The notes under the pieces were generated by a model. It was given only the letters and a program-made list of their open reading frames with translations. It did not search any database and was not told where the DNA came from. The translations under genes and the position numbers were made by a program. From Candidatus Methanogaster sp. (GTDB lineage Archaea; Halobacteriota; Methanosarcinia; Methanosarcinales; Methanogasteraceae), in the NCBI GenBank assembly GCA_003194445.1, contig PQXF01000025.1:1-42537 (forward strand): DNA of 42,537 nt. Reading direction: 5' to 3'. Below, piece by piece: positions 1-8,300 of this stretch. Each line of letters begins with the position of its first letter. Position 1 is the stretch's first letter.

Positions 1-140
1 ATTATTTATCATTACCTCATATATCAACGTTAATCTTCTTAGATATATAGCAGTAAAAATTTTTTTCCAAATCAGCACATTCAGAAAGTTACGTTATTTA
101 CGATAGTTAAGATACGTGAGGGGGGGGAGTGAATGGTTAC
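1..140. mobile_element. Right end of an IS66-like MITE, cut by the window start
   Basis: These 140 bases match the right-hand 141 bases of the complete element at 3450-3820. The only difference I see is one G in a poly-G run (8 versus 9). The outer end at 129-140 is the inverted form of GTAACCATTCAC. The left part, and so the left target duplication, lies outside the window; the right duplication would be CTATCATG at 141-148. Near identity of the copies suggests recent movement. Confidence 0.75.
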
Positions 141-321
141 CTATCATGCTAAAAGCACAATGCATCTTGATGGTATTCCACCACTGATTGTTCTCTATCC
201 TATCGTTAATATTACGAAAAGTTTACTATAGCTATCGGTATCCTTCTGATACCCGGATATTCTTTTCATGGTCAGATGTCGTCACTGGTTCAGTTTGATA
301 GGTGTTGTTTTCCATTACAAA
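141..321. other. Spacer downstream of the pyrophosphatase gene
   Basis: I see no gene here. A weak stem pairs GGTATC with GATACC around 237-255, beyond the stop codon of the minus-strand pyrophosphatase gene, but it has no clear T-tract, so I do not call it a terminator. Confidence 0.4.
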
Positions 322-1968
322 TCAGTCTGTGAGGAACCTGCCGATCCTGGGGATGAAGTCTTTTTTGCGTGACATGATTTTTGGGATAAAACACTTATCA
401 TCCTTTACAGTCACCCCAAAGGCCTTTTCAATAATCTTCGTGTTACCTTTGACAATTATCTCTTCCCCATTTTTTTCCACCGGATTCATTATCAGCATAG
501 CTACCATGCTGTAGTGCTCTTCTTGGCAGAGTTTTTCCATCTCTGACTTAATATCCGGCTCAATAGACGCAAATTCCCCTTTATCAAGAATCATTATTTG
601 ATTAACACCTATCTTCTTTTTATTAAAATGATAGGTCTTGAAATCCTGAAAAAGGATATCCCGTGGAGTCTTTCCCTTTAGGTTTATGCTCGACGCCAAT
701 AATTCTTTTCCGAATGTCATCAGATCAAGATCGGCAATCTCAGCCAATTTATTGGCTATTTCGCGATCTTTCCCTGTAGTAGTGGAAAGCGTCAAAAGCA
801 GTGTATCAGACAATATCCCTGACAGAAGGGCGCCGGCAATATCCGGTATCATCTCAATCCGGTGCAAGAATATCTGACCGGCCACTATGGTACAGGTGCT
901 CCCGATCGGTTCGTTATAAACCGTAATAGGACCTATGGTCGAGATATCTCCAACCCGATGGTGGTCGATAATCTCCAGAATATCGGCATCTTCTATACCA
1001 TCAACAGCCTGTGATATTTCATTGTGATCTACCAGGATAACCTGCTTTTGGATTGGCTCAAGGAGATCACTCCGGGTTACAATACCGATCAGATGATTAT
1101 CATCATCAACAATCATTAAGCACCGATATTTAGATTCCAGGATCTTTTCTCTTACTTCGTTTACAGTAGTTATCAATCCAACCGTGGGTACGGTTTTTGA
1201 CATGAGATGTGAGATAGGCATACATAAATTGACCAGCCTGGCTGTAGCGAACGTCCGGTGGGGCGAACTGATTATCAACACCTCTTTTTCTCTGGCCAAT
1301 TCCAGGACTTCTTTACTAACCGGATGATCTCCGGTGATGATAAGGGCCGAGCATCCTGCCTTGATCAGATCCATTTGTACATCGGCCCTATCCCCTAAGA
1401 TAGCGATATCACTGTGCCTTGTCCTGTTGATAGTGGTTCCTCTCTGGGAGGCAGCAACAAATATCTCTCCTTGAAGCGATTTCATTTTTCCTGTATTGGC
1501 CATGATTTTTCCATGCAGAGCAGACATGAGGTGGCTCAGTTCGATAGGAATAGCTGATAAATTCTCCATCTCCAGTCGTTCCACATAGTGGACAGCCAGA
1601 TCCATCTTGTCCACAATGCCGAGGAGTCTGTTTTCCGCATCCACCACAGGAAAGCTTTGGATGTTTCTATCCTTGATCAGATAGCCGATATCCATCATGG
1701 TCTGTTCGGGCGAAACGGATACTGGTTTTTCAATATCCATATCCTCCACAGTGGCAACGACACTGTCAATCCGCACCGGTGTCTCCAGATTAAACCTCTC
1801 AAGAATGAAAGTTGTCTCCTCGTTTAATGTGCCGGCCCGACAAGGGACATACAACCGCGTTTTATCCAGATGGTTCTTAAAGTAGGCATACCCAATAGCG
1901 GAACAAACAGCATCACTATCCGGTGCCCGGTGCCCAATGACCAATACACGTTTCTTTTTCATAATCAT
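322..1968 (-). CDS. ppaC: Manganese-dependent inorganic pyrophosphatase with CBS and DRTGG regulatory domains
   Basis: Family II (DHH/DHHA2) pyrophosphatase that hydrolyses cytosolic pyrophosphate to phosphate. The N-terminus carries the metal-binding motif GHRAPDSDA (about residues 12-20). An insert holds one CBS repeat near residue 80-125 (SFPVVDAENRLLGIVDKMDL), a DRTGG-type domain at about 190-260 and a second CBS repeat. The DHH motif (EIIDHHRVGDI) follows and then a DHHA2 domain that ends in SRKKDFIPRIG, the usual substrate-binding tail. The 548-aa length fits the CBS-containing subgroup, in which the CBS pair binds adenine nucleotides. The start ATG has a GAGAG-like site upstream; an in-frame ATG two codons later is also possible. 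The neighbouring DUF47 gene suggests a shared phosphate theme. Confidence 0.93.
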   Translation of the reverse strand: MIMKKKRVLVIGHRAPDSDAVCSAIGYAYFKNHLDKTRLYVPCRAGTLNEETTFILERFNLETPVRIDSVVATVEDMDIEKPVSVSPEQTMMDIGYLIKDRNIQSFPVVDAENRLLGIVDKMDLAVHYVERLEMENLSAIPIELSHLMSALHGKIMANTGKMKSLQGEIFVAASQRGTTINRTRHSDIAILGDRADVQMDLIKAGCSALIITGDHPVSKEVLELAREKEVLIISSPHRTFATARLVNLCMPISHLMSKTVPTVGLITTVNEVREKILESKYRCLMIVDDDNHLIGIVTRSDLLEPIQKQVILVDHNEISQAVDGIEDADILEIIDHHRVGDISTIGPITVYNEPIGSTCTIVAGQIFLHRIEMIPDIAGALLSGILSDTLLLTLSTTTGKDREIANKLAEIADLDLMTFGKELLASSINLKGKTPRDILFQDFKTYHFNKKKIGVNQIMILDKGEFASIEPDIKSEMEKLCQEEHYSMVAMLIMNPVEKNGEEIIVKGNTKIIEKAFGVTVKDDKCFIPKIMSRKKDFIPRIGRFLTD

Positions 1969-2107
1969 GTCATTTTTCTCTCGAAAACAGACAGATGAAT
2001 ACCGTGGATTGCGGGATTATTCAGCATATGTAGATTGAAGATCCCGGCAGCAAACTGTGGAAAATGCGCTTGTTTTTGTGGTTCAAATCAAGGGCAAGAG
2101 GGGTCTT

Positions 2108-2296
2108 CTAACGGGGAGCATTCATCCATCTCAACAGATCAATTAAAAGCTTAGTATTAGGGTTTCGGTCTTTGATGAATCTGAACCGTAAAACGATCAA
2201 GCCCACCAAAAAGAGAAGTCCAAAAACTAAAAGAAGTATATCCGGGACATAACTCATCATGACATAGCCTTCGGCCTGGGATAACCGGGGGGTCAT
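2108..2296 (-). CDS. Small single-span membrane protein
   Basis: A 62-aa protein I do not recognise. One hydrophobic stretch at about residues 17-37 (VPDILLLVFGLLFLVGLIVL) is followed by a basic segment (RFRFIKDR), which suggests one membrane helix with the C-terminus in the cytoplasm. Its ATG overlaps the stop codon of the upstream gene in an ATGA arrangement (2293-2296), so translation is probably coupled. That overlap favours a real gene over chance. Function unknown. Confidence 0.6.
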   Translation of the reverse strand: MTPRLSQAEGYVMMSYVPDILLLVFGLLFLVGLIVLRFRFIKDRNPNTKLLIDLLRWMNAPR

Positions 2297-2502
2297 CTAT
2301 AATTAAAATACTTGCCATCATACTCTTCCCGTATAGTGTGACCCTTAAAGTGGTCTGAAAAGCAACCGGCCAGCCCCTCCTCAAAAGTCTCAACCCGCCT
2401 TGGAACAACATGTATCTCACACTTAGGAAACAGCATATTGAGCAACCCGAATAAACCGTAATCAGGCTCTGGTTTGTTGGTTACAATCACTATTTTTTTC
2501 AC
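2293..2502 (-). CDS. Small conserved-looking protein, function unknown
   Basis: I chose the GTG at 2502 because a strong ribosome site (GGAGG, 8 bases upstream) precedes it; an ATG at 2547 would add 15 residues but lacks such a site. The 69-aa product starts with a beta-strand pattern (KKIVIVTNKPEPDYGLFGLL), then CEIHVVPRR and a tyrosine-rich tail. There is no signal peptide or membrane segment. It lies downstream of the DUF47 gene and overlaps the next gene by 4 bases, so these three may form an operon. I cannot assign a function. Confidence 0.65.
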   Translation of the reverse strand: MKKIVIVTNKPEPDYGLFGLLNMLFPKCEIHVVPRRVETFEEGLAGCFSDHFKGHTIREEYDGKYFNYR

Positions 2503-2611
2503 GGGTTTATCCTCCTCTTTTTTTCGATTGCTGATTTTCAATAACATTCTTGAACCACATTAGTGTTACAGTATTATTAGGGGAGGGTTAAATTTGTATC
2601 AAATTTTGCGG

Positions 2612-3274
2612 TCATATCCTCATACGAATGACAAGGACATCAAGACGATCAGATGCATCCTCAATAACGTCTGAGATTTCGGTAATCTGTCGCACGAATC
2701 TTTCCAGGTGGATCTTGTGGATAAGGGGAAGTCCTGAGTGGTATATAGTCCTCATGATGGCGCACTCTTTGTCGTCGATCTCCGATTCCATAATGCCGAT
2801 AGCGGTGATCTTTTCCCGGATGGTTGCCAGATTGTCAGCCCCATGCAAGGTTTCAAAAGGCGCAAAGAGCCTCACCGCCTCCTGAAAGATACGGAACATT
2901 TTTACAATGGTCTCAAAGATTTCGTGCAGGGTTTGCTTGTAATCCTCCGGCACGTCAGGGCTTTGGTATACCACGACGTCAGAAGCTTTCTCGACTTTAT
3001 TGGCGATTTTATCCACCAACCCTGTCATCATATAGATATCTTTTCGTTCGATGGCGGGAAAGGCTCCGGAGTACAGGTGCTCGCCGATCTTTCTATACAG
3101 TATATCAGCCTCGGTTTCAGCAGAGTCACAGTTTCTATGAGTCGATTCACATCTGGCTCTATCACCCTGAAGGAATGCCTCGAGACAACCATTGAAACAG
3201 CCCAGGCATCCCCCTACCTTTTGAACATGCTCATCAATGACTTCCTTAGTTTTTCTTTCCTTTTCGGTAAACAT
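2612..3274 (-). CDS. DUF47 / PhoU-like phosphate transport regulator
   Basis: A 220-aa all-helical protein that matches the DUF47 (YkaA, TIGR00153) family in length and layout: SAETEADILYRKIGEHLY early, KIANKVEKASDVVVY mid-protein and a closing helix with EISDVIEDASDRLDVLVIRMRI. Members are PhoU relatives, usually encoded beside Pit-type phosphate permeases and thought to regulate phosphate uptake. No Pit gene is visible here; the two small proteins and the pyrophosphatase follow instead. A ribosome site (AAAGGG) lies about 8 bases before the ATG. An early cysteine cluster (CLGCFNGC, residues 23-30) is unusual for the family as I know it. Confidence 0.85.
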   Translation of the reverse strand: MFTEKERKTKEVIDEHVQKVGGCLGCFNGCLEAFLQGDRARCESTHRNCDSAETEADILYRKIGEHLYSGAFPAIERKDIYMMTGLVDKIANKVEKASDVVVYQSPDVPEDYKQTLHEIFETIVKMFRIFQEAVRLFAPFETLHGADNLATIREKITAIGIMESEIDDKECAIMRTIYHSGLPLIHKIHLERFVRQITEISDVIEDASDRLDVLVIRMRI

Positions 3275-3449
3275 GTAAGATACCCTTTTGCCGCGTCATA
3301 TGCTTTATCAAACCGCCTTTGGCTTTTCAGAAAAAAGAATCGATCCAATTCTCCGAATCAACTTATTAAACCACATCATTGTTACAGTTTTATTAGGACA
3401 GTATTAGTCCAATGTTAAAGCTAGATACCTAGCCCGGATAAACCGGAAC
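3275..3449. other. Spacer with a CCGG repeat split by the MITE
   Basis: No convincing gene. It ends with a CCGG-TAAA-CCGG repeat at 3434-3449 whose second half is the left target duplication of the element at 3450-3820. Joining 3434-3449 to 3829-3832 recreates a 20-bp sequence that resembles 41129-41148. Confidence 0.5.
3442..3449. repeat. Left target-site duplication of the MITE
   Basis: The octamer ACCGGAAC directly abuts the left inverted repeat and is repeated at 3821-3828. Confidence 0.85.
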
Positions 3450-3820
3450 GTAACCATTCACACCCCCCTCCCACACCATTAACTTACTGAAATTAAAATG
3501 ATAAATGACGTATAAAAAACCCGTAATTGCCATTTCAAAGTTTTGGTCTAATTAATTGAAAATACAGATATTTTTTATGACGGCCACATCCACTGGTAAG
3601 ATAGTTTATTGATTTTACAGGAATTTTCTAAAAGTGCTCTAATAGCATATATCTTAATTAATAATTACGTAATGTTTACATTATTTATCATTACCTCATA
3701 TATCAACGTTAATCTTCTTAGATATATAGCAGTAAAAATTTTTTTCCAAATCAGCACATTCAGAAAGTTACGTTATTTACGATAGTTAAGATACGTGAGG
3801 GGGGGGGAGTGAATGGTTAC
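3450..3820. mobile_element. Complete 371-bp IS66-like MITE with 8-bp target duplication
   Basis: The left end reads GTAACCATTCAC followed by a C-rich run (3450-3470). The right end is its inverted form preceded by a G-run (about 3798-3820). The bases ACCGGAAC occur directly outside both ends (3442-3449 and 3821-3828), a perfect 8-bp target duplication. Ends starting GTAA with an 8-bp duplication are typical of the IS66 family, so I infer mobilisation in trans by an IS66-type transposase. No transposase or coherent ORF lies inside. The right 141 bp recur at 1-140. Confidence 0.85.
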
Positions 3821-3828
3821 ACCGGAAC
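3821..3828. repeat. Right target-site duplication of the MITE
   Basis: The octamer ACCGGAAC directly abuts the right inverted repeat and matches 3442-3449. Confidence 0.85.
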
Positions 3829-3935
3829 AGTGTCTTTGTTTCGCAATGACAGTAACTGGAATTTTTTGAGAAGTTACTTGGAGCGTTGCCAAGTATTGGA
3901 GTTGGCGAGGTTGGTGTAACTGTAACGAATATCTA

Positions 3936-6453
3936 CAGAGATCACAAGAAATCGCAATTTTTCCCAAGTTAAAAAGGGCACCAATATTTTTGTTTAGTTG
4001 AGGCCATTGTGCGGTATCCGAGATACATGGAAAAATAATTTGACGTTCAACCGACCTACCAACTTAATCGCTTTTTGATTGAGCAAACGGCAGAATCTTT
4101 CGGCGGCTTTTCGATGCTTTTTGCTTTCGATCCAATCTAATACCACGAATAGTGTTTGCCCAATCAGCTTAACGTATCCGGCCCTGGTTGTAATCATATC
4201 AAGGACTGGTTTGATATCCCTGTGATCATCATAACAGGCTCGAAAAATTTCCACTAATCGCTCTCGAGAATGAAAGGCCATAAACTGCATGAGATCATAG
4301 AGCTTTTTCTTCTCCAAATCAGACCGACTCATGGGCTTTCCTTGGAGGATATCAAGAATGGAAATCTTATCAGGTATAGTGGACAATTTACATTCAAACT
4401 GCGCTATGTCGTTGCTTTTTTCTTCTATTTTATTGCGAAGGTTCGATATTTTATTGTCCAGGCGTTTGTCCTTCCGCCGAGCAAGTTTGCCTTCGGCTAT
4501 CAATATCTCTCTTTCCAATTCCTGGACCTCTTTTTTGAGGCCCCGGATAGCCTTTTTGATCAGAGGAATATCAGGGTTTTCAACTAAAGGTTGTTGCTCA
4601 AGCTCCTTAATATCATAGCCGGGATGGTAGTCGAGGTTAAATCGGGCCATCATCTCCTTGAAGAAGTTTTCCGAATCGCCCCAGCGTTGAAGCATATAGT
4701 AGGCGATATCGTATAAGGGCCTGGAGGTATTGTTTGTATAAATACCTATTCGTTTTCCAGTCTTTACATCTTGGATAACCACGAGACGCAAGGTCATTGA
4801 AGTAGGCGTGGTTCGGCCATCTTTTTTAGCAGTCTGAATAGTCTCTTTGACTGTACGAACATCTTCCGCCACAAGATATTTCTGATCGTCAAAGAATAGC
4901 CCGATAGAAAAAGACTCCTCAGAAATACGGGCAAGAGATTTATCTCCTAAATATTTGGCCCAAGTAATAAAATCAGCCTTTTCACTTAGATCGCTGAAAA
5001 AGTGAACCCCATACCCACCACGATCAAATACTAACATGGGACGCGAAATTCCTAATTCTATAAGCTTATCGGCAGCACGTGAAATAATAGGGCGGAAGTC
5101 TATCTCGTTGGACTCAGTGAAGAAGAATAGGGGCTTTCTCTGAAGATCAGTAACCGCATAAAGCTCATTACCACGCATAGCTAAACGTCTTACAGTAAAG
5201 TACCCCTTGGCAATGACCTTAAGCCCGTAATAGGGCAAAAAATGGCCATCAATAAAGAATACTTCCGGATCGATTTGTCCCTGTTGAAGAAGACGCGTAG
5301 CAAATCCATCAACAAGGTCTCCACTGAGGTTAAATTCAGCCATCCGGCCCAGAAGGGTCCTCATGGTTTCTTTATCCGGGCTTTTGTTCATGCCGGCAAG
5401 TATCCCCAATTCAGGGGCATTAACCAACTTAAGGGCCTCAATAGATGGGATGCTGAGATTGATGCTATGAAAAAGGGTGGCAAGAATTTCCCAACTCTGA
5501 TAACCGGCCCCGGGCCTTAAAGGAAAAGGAGACAAAAGTTCTTCAAAATCTACCTCCTGTAAATATAGATTATGCATTAGACCACCACAAAAGCTGTTTG
5601 GTTCTCCTTGTTGCAATCTCTTGATAAGCCGTTTCTCTGTTTCCCTTTCCCCTTTTGGCGCAGCCTCCTTTTCTGATTCCTCACTCTTCTTTCTAAGCTC
5701 AGGGTCTCTTTCAAAATTGAGTCGCAGTTGTCGGCCGTCATAATCTTCTTTGTCTATAGATTCAGCTATCTCTGCCAGCTCTATAAGCTCTTTTTTGCCT
5801 GGCCGATTCTTATCTCTTCTATTGTCCGCCTTCTCAGTGCGAATCCGTGCCACCGAGCTACGTGAGATTTCTATATTGAGGTCTTTGGCAGCTTGATCAG
5901 CAATGGCCTGATCAGTCCAGTCAGGATATTGTCTTTGCAGTTTCTTGATGTGGGATCGAATTTCATTAATATACTTATAAGGTACCTTAAGTCCCCGATT
6001 ATCTTCAAAAATTGCCTCCAAGCCCAGGAGTCTTTTGGTCCGTAGCAGCTTAAAAACGGTGTTGCGGTGAAAACCACAGATACGTCCAGCCTGTTTCTGA
6101 TTACAAAGCCCTCTTTCCACAAGTTCAATAGCAGCCACCCTTCGTTCATTAATATCGTCTGTATTGAACCGTGCAACCGGGGCATAGTTAAAAAACACTG
6201 CCTTTATCAGATTTCCTTTCAAGTCATTTTCTTGAAAAATTACCAAGTTGCCGACTCTTTCGGATTTGATCGCCATAATGAGATATGATACCGAAAAAGT
6301 TTTCAAAGTCAAGCAAACTGCAGAAAAAATATTATCAATAATATCAGTAAGTTAAAATTTAGATTTTTCAGCATGCACACGTTTACTTGAGAAATGGCCT
6401 TTTAATGATTTCAGCTACTTGAATAATGCCATACTGATTTCTTGTGATCTCTG
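3936..6453 (-). mobile_element. Candidate insertion sequence bounded by 18-bp perfect inverted repeats
   Basis: CAGAGATCACAAGAAATC at 3936-3953 is repeated as its exact reverse complement at 6436-6453, on either side of the 760-aa transposase gene. An 18-bp perfect match at these distances is very unlikely by chance. I could not find a target duplication outside the repeats, and the right copy lies within a short ORF (6383-6556), so the exact ends are uncertain. Confidence 0.5.
3994..6276 (-). CDS. Large DDE-type transposase
   Basis: The protein has an N-terminal helix-turn-helix region of the kind seen in IS481/IS630-like proteins (residues 45-85 of this start, including QAGRICGFHRNTVFKLL), a second DNA-binding segment and a charged linker rich in K, E and R. 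The catalytic core has two aspartates in typical strand contexts: FFIDGHFLPYYG and LVFDRGGYGVHFF. A long coiled coil (about residues 550-630) precedes the C-terminal helical part. I took the ATG at 6276 (760 aa); an in-frame TTG at 6312 would give 772 aa, and neither has a clear ribosome site. The frame is open throughout, so it may be active. I cannot name the IS family with certainty. Confidence 0.75.
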   Translation of the reverse strand: MAIKSERVGNLVIFQENDLKGNLIKAVFFNYAPVARFNTDDINERRVAAIELVERGLCNQKQAGRICGFHRNTVFKLLRTKRLLGLEAIFEDNRGLKVPYKYINEIRSHIKKLQRQYPDWTDQAIADQAAKDLNIEISRSSVARIRTEKADNRRDKNRPGKKELIELAEIAESIDKEDYDGRQLRLNFERDPELRKKSEESEKEAAPKGERETEKRLIKRLQQGEPNSFCGGLMHNLYLQEVDFEELLSPFPLRPGAGYQSWEILATLFHSINLSIPSIEALKLVNAPELGILAGMNKSPDKETMRTLLGRMAEFNLSGDLVDGFATRLLQQGQIDPEVFFIDGHFLPYYGLKVIAKGYFTVRRLAMRGNELYAVTDLQRKPLFFFTESNEIDFRPIISRAADKLIELGISRPMLVFDRGGYGVHFFSDLSEKADFITWAKYLGDKSLARISEESFSIGLFFDDQKYLVAEDVRTVKETIQTAKKDGRTTPTSMTLRLVVIQDVKTGKRIGIYTNNTSRPLYDIAYYMLQRWGDSENFFKEMMARFNLDYHPGYDIKELEQQPLVENPDIPLIKKAIRGLKKEVQELEREILIAEGKLARRKDKRLDNKISNLRNKIEEKSNDIAQFECKLSTIPDKISILDILQGKPMSRSDLEKKKLYDLMQFMAFHSRERLVEIFRACYDDHRDIKPVLDMITTRAGYVKLIGQTLFVVLDWIESKKHRKAAERFCRLLNQKAIKLVGRLNVKLFFHVSRIPHNGLN

Positions 6454-6556
6454 ATGTTTCTGAATCTGGTTTAATGGTTTGTGCAGCTTCATTGATAAAA
6501 GGTTGGAGGGGTGCAACAATTGTTTCAAAAAGATTAATTTCATTGTCTTCTAACAT
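6383..6556 (-). CDS. 57-aa ORF overlapping the right end of the transposon
   Basis: A short ORF with a good ribosome site (AAGGAGAT, about 7 bases before the ATG at 6556). The product begins MLEDNEINLFETIVAPLQPF and ends IKRPFLK. It has no membrane segment or recognisable domain. Its middle covers the 18-bp inverted repeat at 6436-6453, so the last third may be encoded by the transposon end, making this a chimeric or truncated gene. The rest of 6277-6670 shows no gene. Confidence 0.4.
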   Translation of the reverse strand: MLEDNEINLFETIVAPLQPFINEAAQTIKPDSETSEITRNQYGIIQVAEIIKRPFLK

Positions 6557-6670
6557 GGTGTTTATCTCCTTCCAATTTTGTTTATGCTAACACACCATAA
6601 TTAGAACATTTATGACAGTGGTTGTCTATAGTAAATATTTCGTATCATATCAAGTAGTTATGATTCTCCC

Positions 6671-7582
6671 TTACAAAAAGCAAATACTATGCCGAACAGT
6701 ATTGGTTTCAAAACGTACCTCCAGTATGTCAAGAACATTATTTCTTGCGGTTTGAAGCATTCCCTGTTCCACTCCCTGCTGCATTCCCTGCTGCATTCCT
6801 CTTTCAAATCCTTCTTGAATCCATTCTTCTGCTATTGTTGGCATGATTTCACCTCCTTCAGAGGGAAAAGCGATTTTTAACGCCTCTTTTATGTTTTCCC
6901 TATTGATCTTGTCCGTACTCTTTGAAAGGTAAATAAGGACCGTTTGCAGATATTCCATCCCTGACTCCTTGTCGGATAGGTCCTTTAAAAGCTTAAAGAT
7001 TTCGGGAAGCTGACCCCGGAGTTCTTCAGACATTATATACTTAAAGAGCAGCATGGTGACCTTTAGCAACACCATGCCCCTGATATCATCGTTGCTGTAC
7101 CTGGTCAGATCGCAGACAAGATAGCTGAAGTCCGGCACAAAAGGCGCTAATGCCCTGGGATGTTCAAACATGCCGGAAAACTTCCTGGATATTTTCCAGT
7201 TAACAATTCCATGATACAATACTACCGGGATAATAGGAGGCAGCTTCTTTAACTGTCTCTGCCTACAGGCCTGCTCCCATATCCTTACCATGTACCGCAG
7301 AAGTTGAAAGGCAACCTCTGAATCAGGGAAGCTCTTGTGCTCAAAAAGCACATATACATAAGCGCCGGACCCATCATGAAGATCCACTTCATAAAGGAGA
7401 TCGGAAAAATGGGTGGCAAGCTCATTGTCCACAAAGGAATCTTTTGTAAGATTGATGCTGTTTTCATCCACGCAGGCCAGGACATCCGCAGGGAGATAAT
7501 TCCTCAGGAAATCAGCAGCCACCTCCTTTCTGGCGAAGACTTCCTTGAAGAAACGGTCATGGGGATTAGTGATCTCAGGCAT
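6671..7582 (-). CDS. Rpn/YhgA family PD-(D/E)XK nuclease, C-terminus altered
   Basis: The start MPEITNPHDRFFKEVF is the classic opening of Rpn (YhgA, PF04754) proteins, which are DNA endonucleases that promote recombination. I therefore chose the ATG at 7582 over the ATG 8 codons upstream. The nuclease signature is visible as YEVDLHDG followed by VLFEHKSF (D...E-x-K), and IPVVLYHG is conserved too. Near the C-terminus a repeated GMQQ element is encoded by a short tandem repeat at about 6770-6800. After LDILEVRFET, where the family usually continues for some 40 residues, the frame runs into NTVRHSICFL and stops, which suggests a frameshift or truncation. The gene may be decaying. Confidence 0.8.
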   Translation of the reverse strand: MPEITNPHDRFFKEVFARKEVAADFLRNYLPADVLACVDENSINLTKDSFVDNELATHFSDLLYEVDLHDGSGAYVYVLFEHKSFPDSEVAFQLLRYMVRIWEQACRQRQLKKLPPIIPVVLYHGIVNWKISRKFSGMFEHPRALAPFVPDFSYLVCDLTRYSNDDIRGMVLLKVTMLLFKYIMSEELRGQLPEIFKLLKDLSDKESGMEYLQTVLIYLSKSTDKINRENIKEALKIAFPSEGGEIMPTIAEEWIQEGFERGMQQGMQQGVEQGMLQTARNNVLDILEVRFETNTVRHSICFL

Positions 7583-8300
7583 AAGGTCTGATCCGACATC
7601 CGGCATTCAACATTTGTTTTTCCCTCGGTAATGGCACTAATCATATTCTATAAGCAGCGCATCAACAGGTCAATATAAACACGGTGGAAGTGAAACAGTC
7701 CCCCAAAGTCGGAGGTCGGAAGGCAGGGGTCACCCCGGTTGAATTTCCCTCAATCAACAATCATCAACCCAAAAAGGGATGCCCCGGTGGGTAATGAAAA
7801 ATCTCACGCAAAGACGCAAAGTTTTCCAGCATTTAATAAGGCCGAGAATTACCAAAGCCTTTCTAAAATCAATGAGCGAATAGGCCGATATTAATTAAAA
7901 ATTTAAGGAAAAGATTTATCACGAAAGGACGAAAACACCAAAGGGAAGTCTTTGGATGGGCTAATGAATTGCTAAAAGATGAACATCGAATGTTGAATAG
8001 GGGAAAAGACTTATGACCTGGAAGAAAAGCTGGTAATTATTGCAGGAGACGGTATATCAGTATACTTCAGCCTTTAACCTTCGACCTAAATAACCGTTGA
8101 ATGTTCGGTATTGGATGTTCGTTTTTCATTCGATGTTGGACGTTCCCTGTCTGCGTGCGGACACGCACAGGCAGGGATGTTCGATATTCGACGTTCATCT
8201 TTTTTTTGTGTCTTGTTTCGTGTTTTCATACCTTGGTATTTTCGTGATTGATTTTAAGTAGTTTCTTAACCGCACAGATCTAAAAAAACCGGTATTAACC
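7583..8300. other. 718-bp repeat-rich spacer before the V-ATPase genes
   Basis: I see no gene. The region contains several degenerate arrays with a 7-nt period: 7705-7732 (theme AAGTCGG), 8066-8086 (theme TTCAGCC), about 8097-8120 (theme GATGTTC) and 8205-8230 (theme TTTCGTG). It also holds the hairpin at 8145-8176. No obvious sigma-70 promoter stands out for the ATPase operon. Confidence 0.5.
8145..8176. repeat. REP-like hairpin
   Basis: An imperfect palindrome pairs CCCTGTCTGCGTGCG with CGCACAGGCAGGG around a GACA loop. There is no T-tract, and the flanks are heptad repeats. It resembles the GC-rich hairpin at 39047-39082, so it is more likely a dispersed repeat than a terminator. Confidence 0.55.

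Noticed and set aside
2738-3418. 226-aa plus-strand ORF
   Set aside because: It lies opposite the DUF47 gene, which has clear family motifs; this frame has none and no ribosome site.
3773-3967. 64-aa minus-strand ORF
   Set aside because: It spans the MITE end and its target duplication, with no recognisable features.
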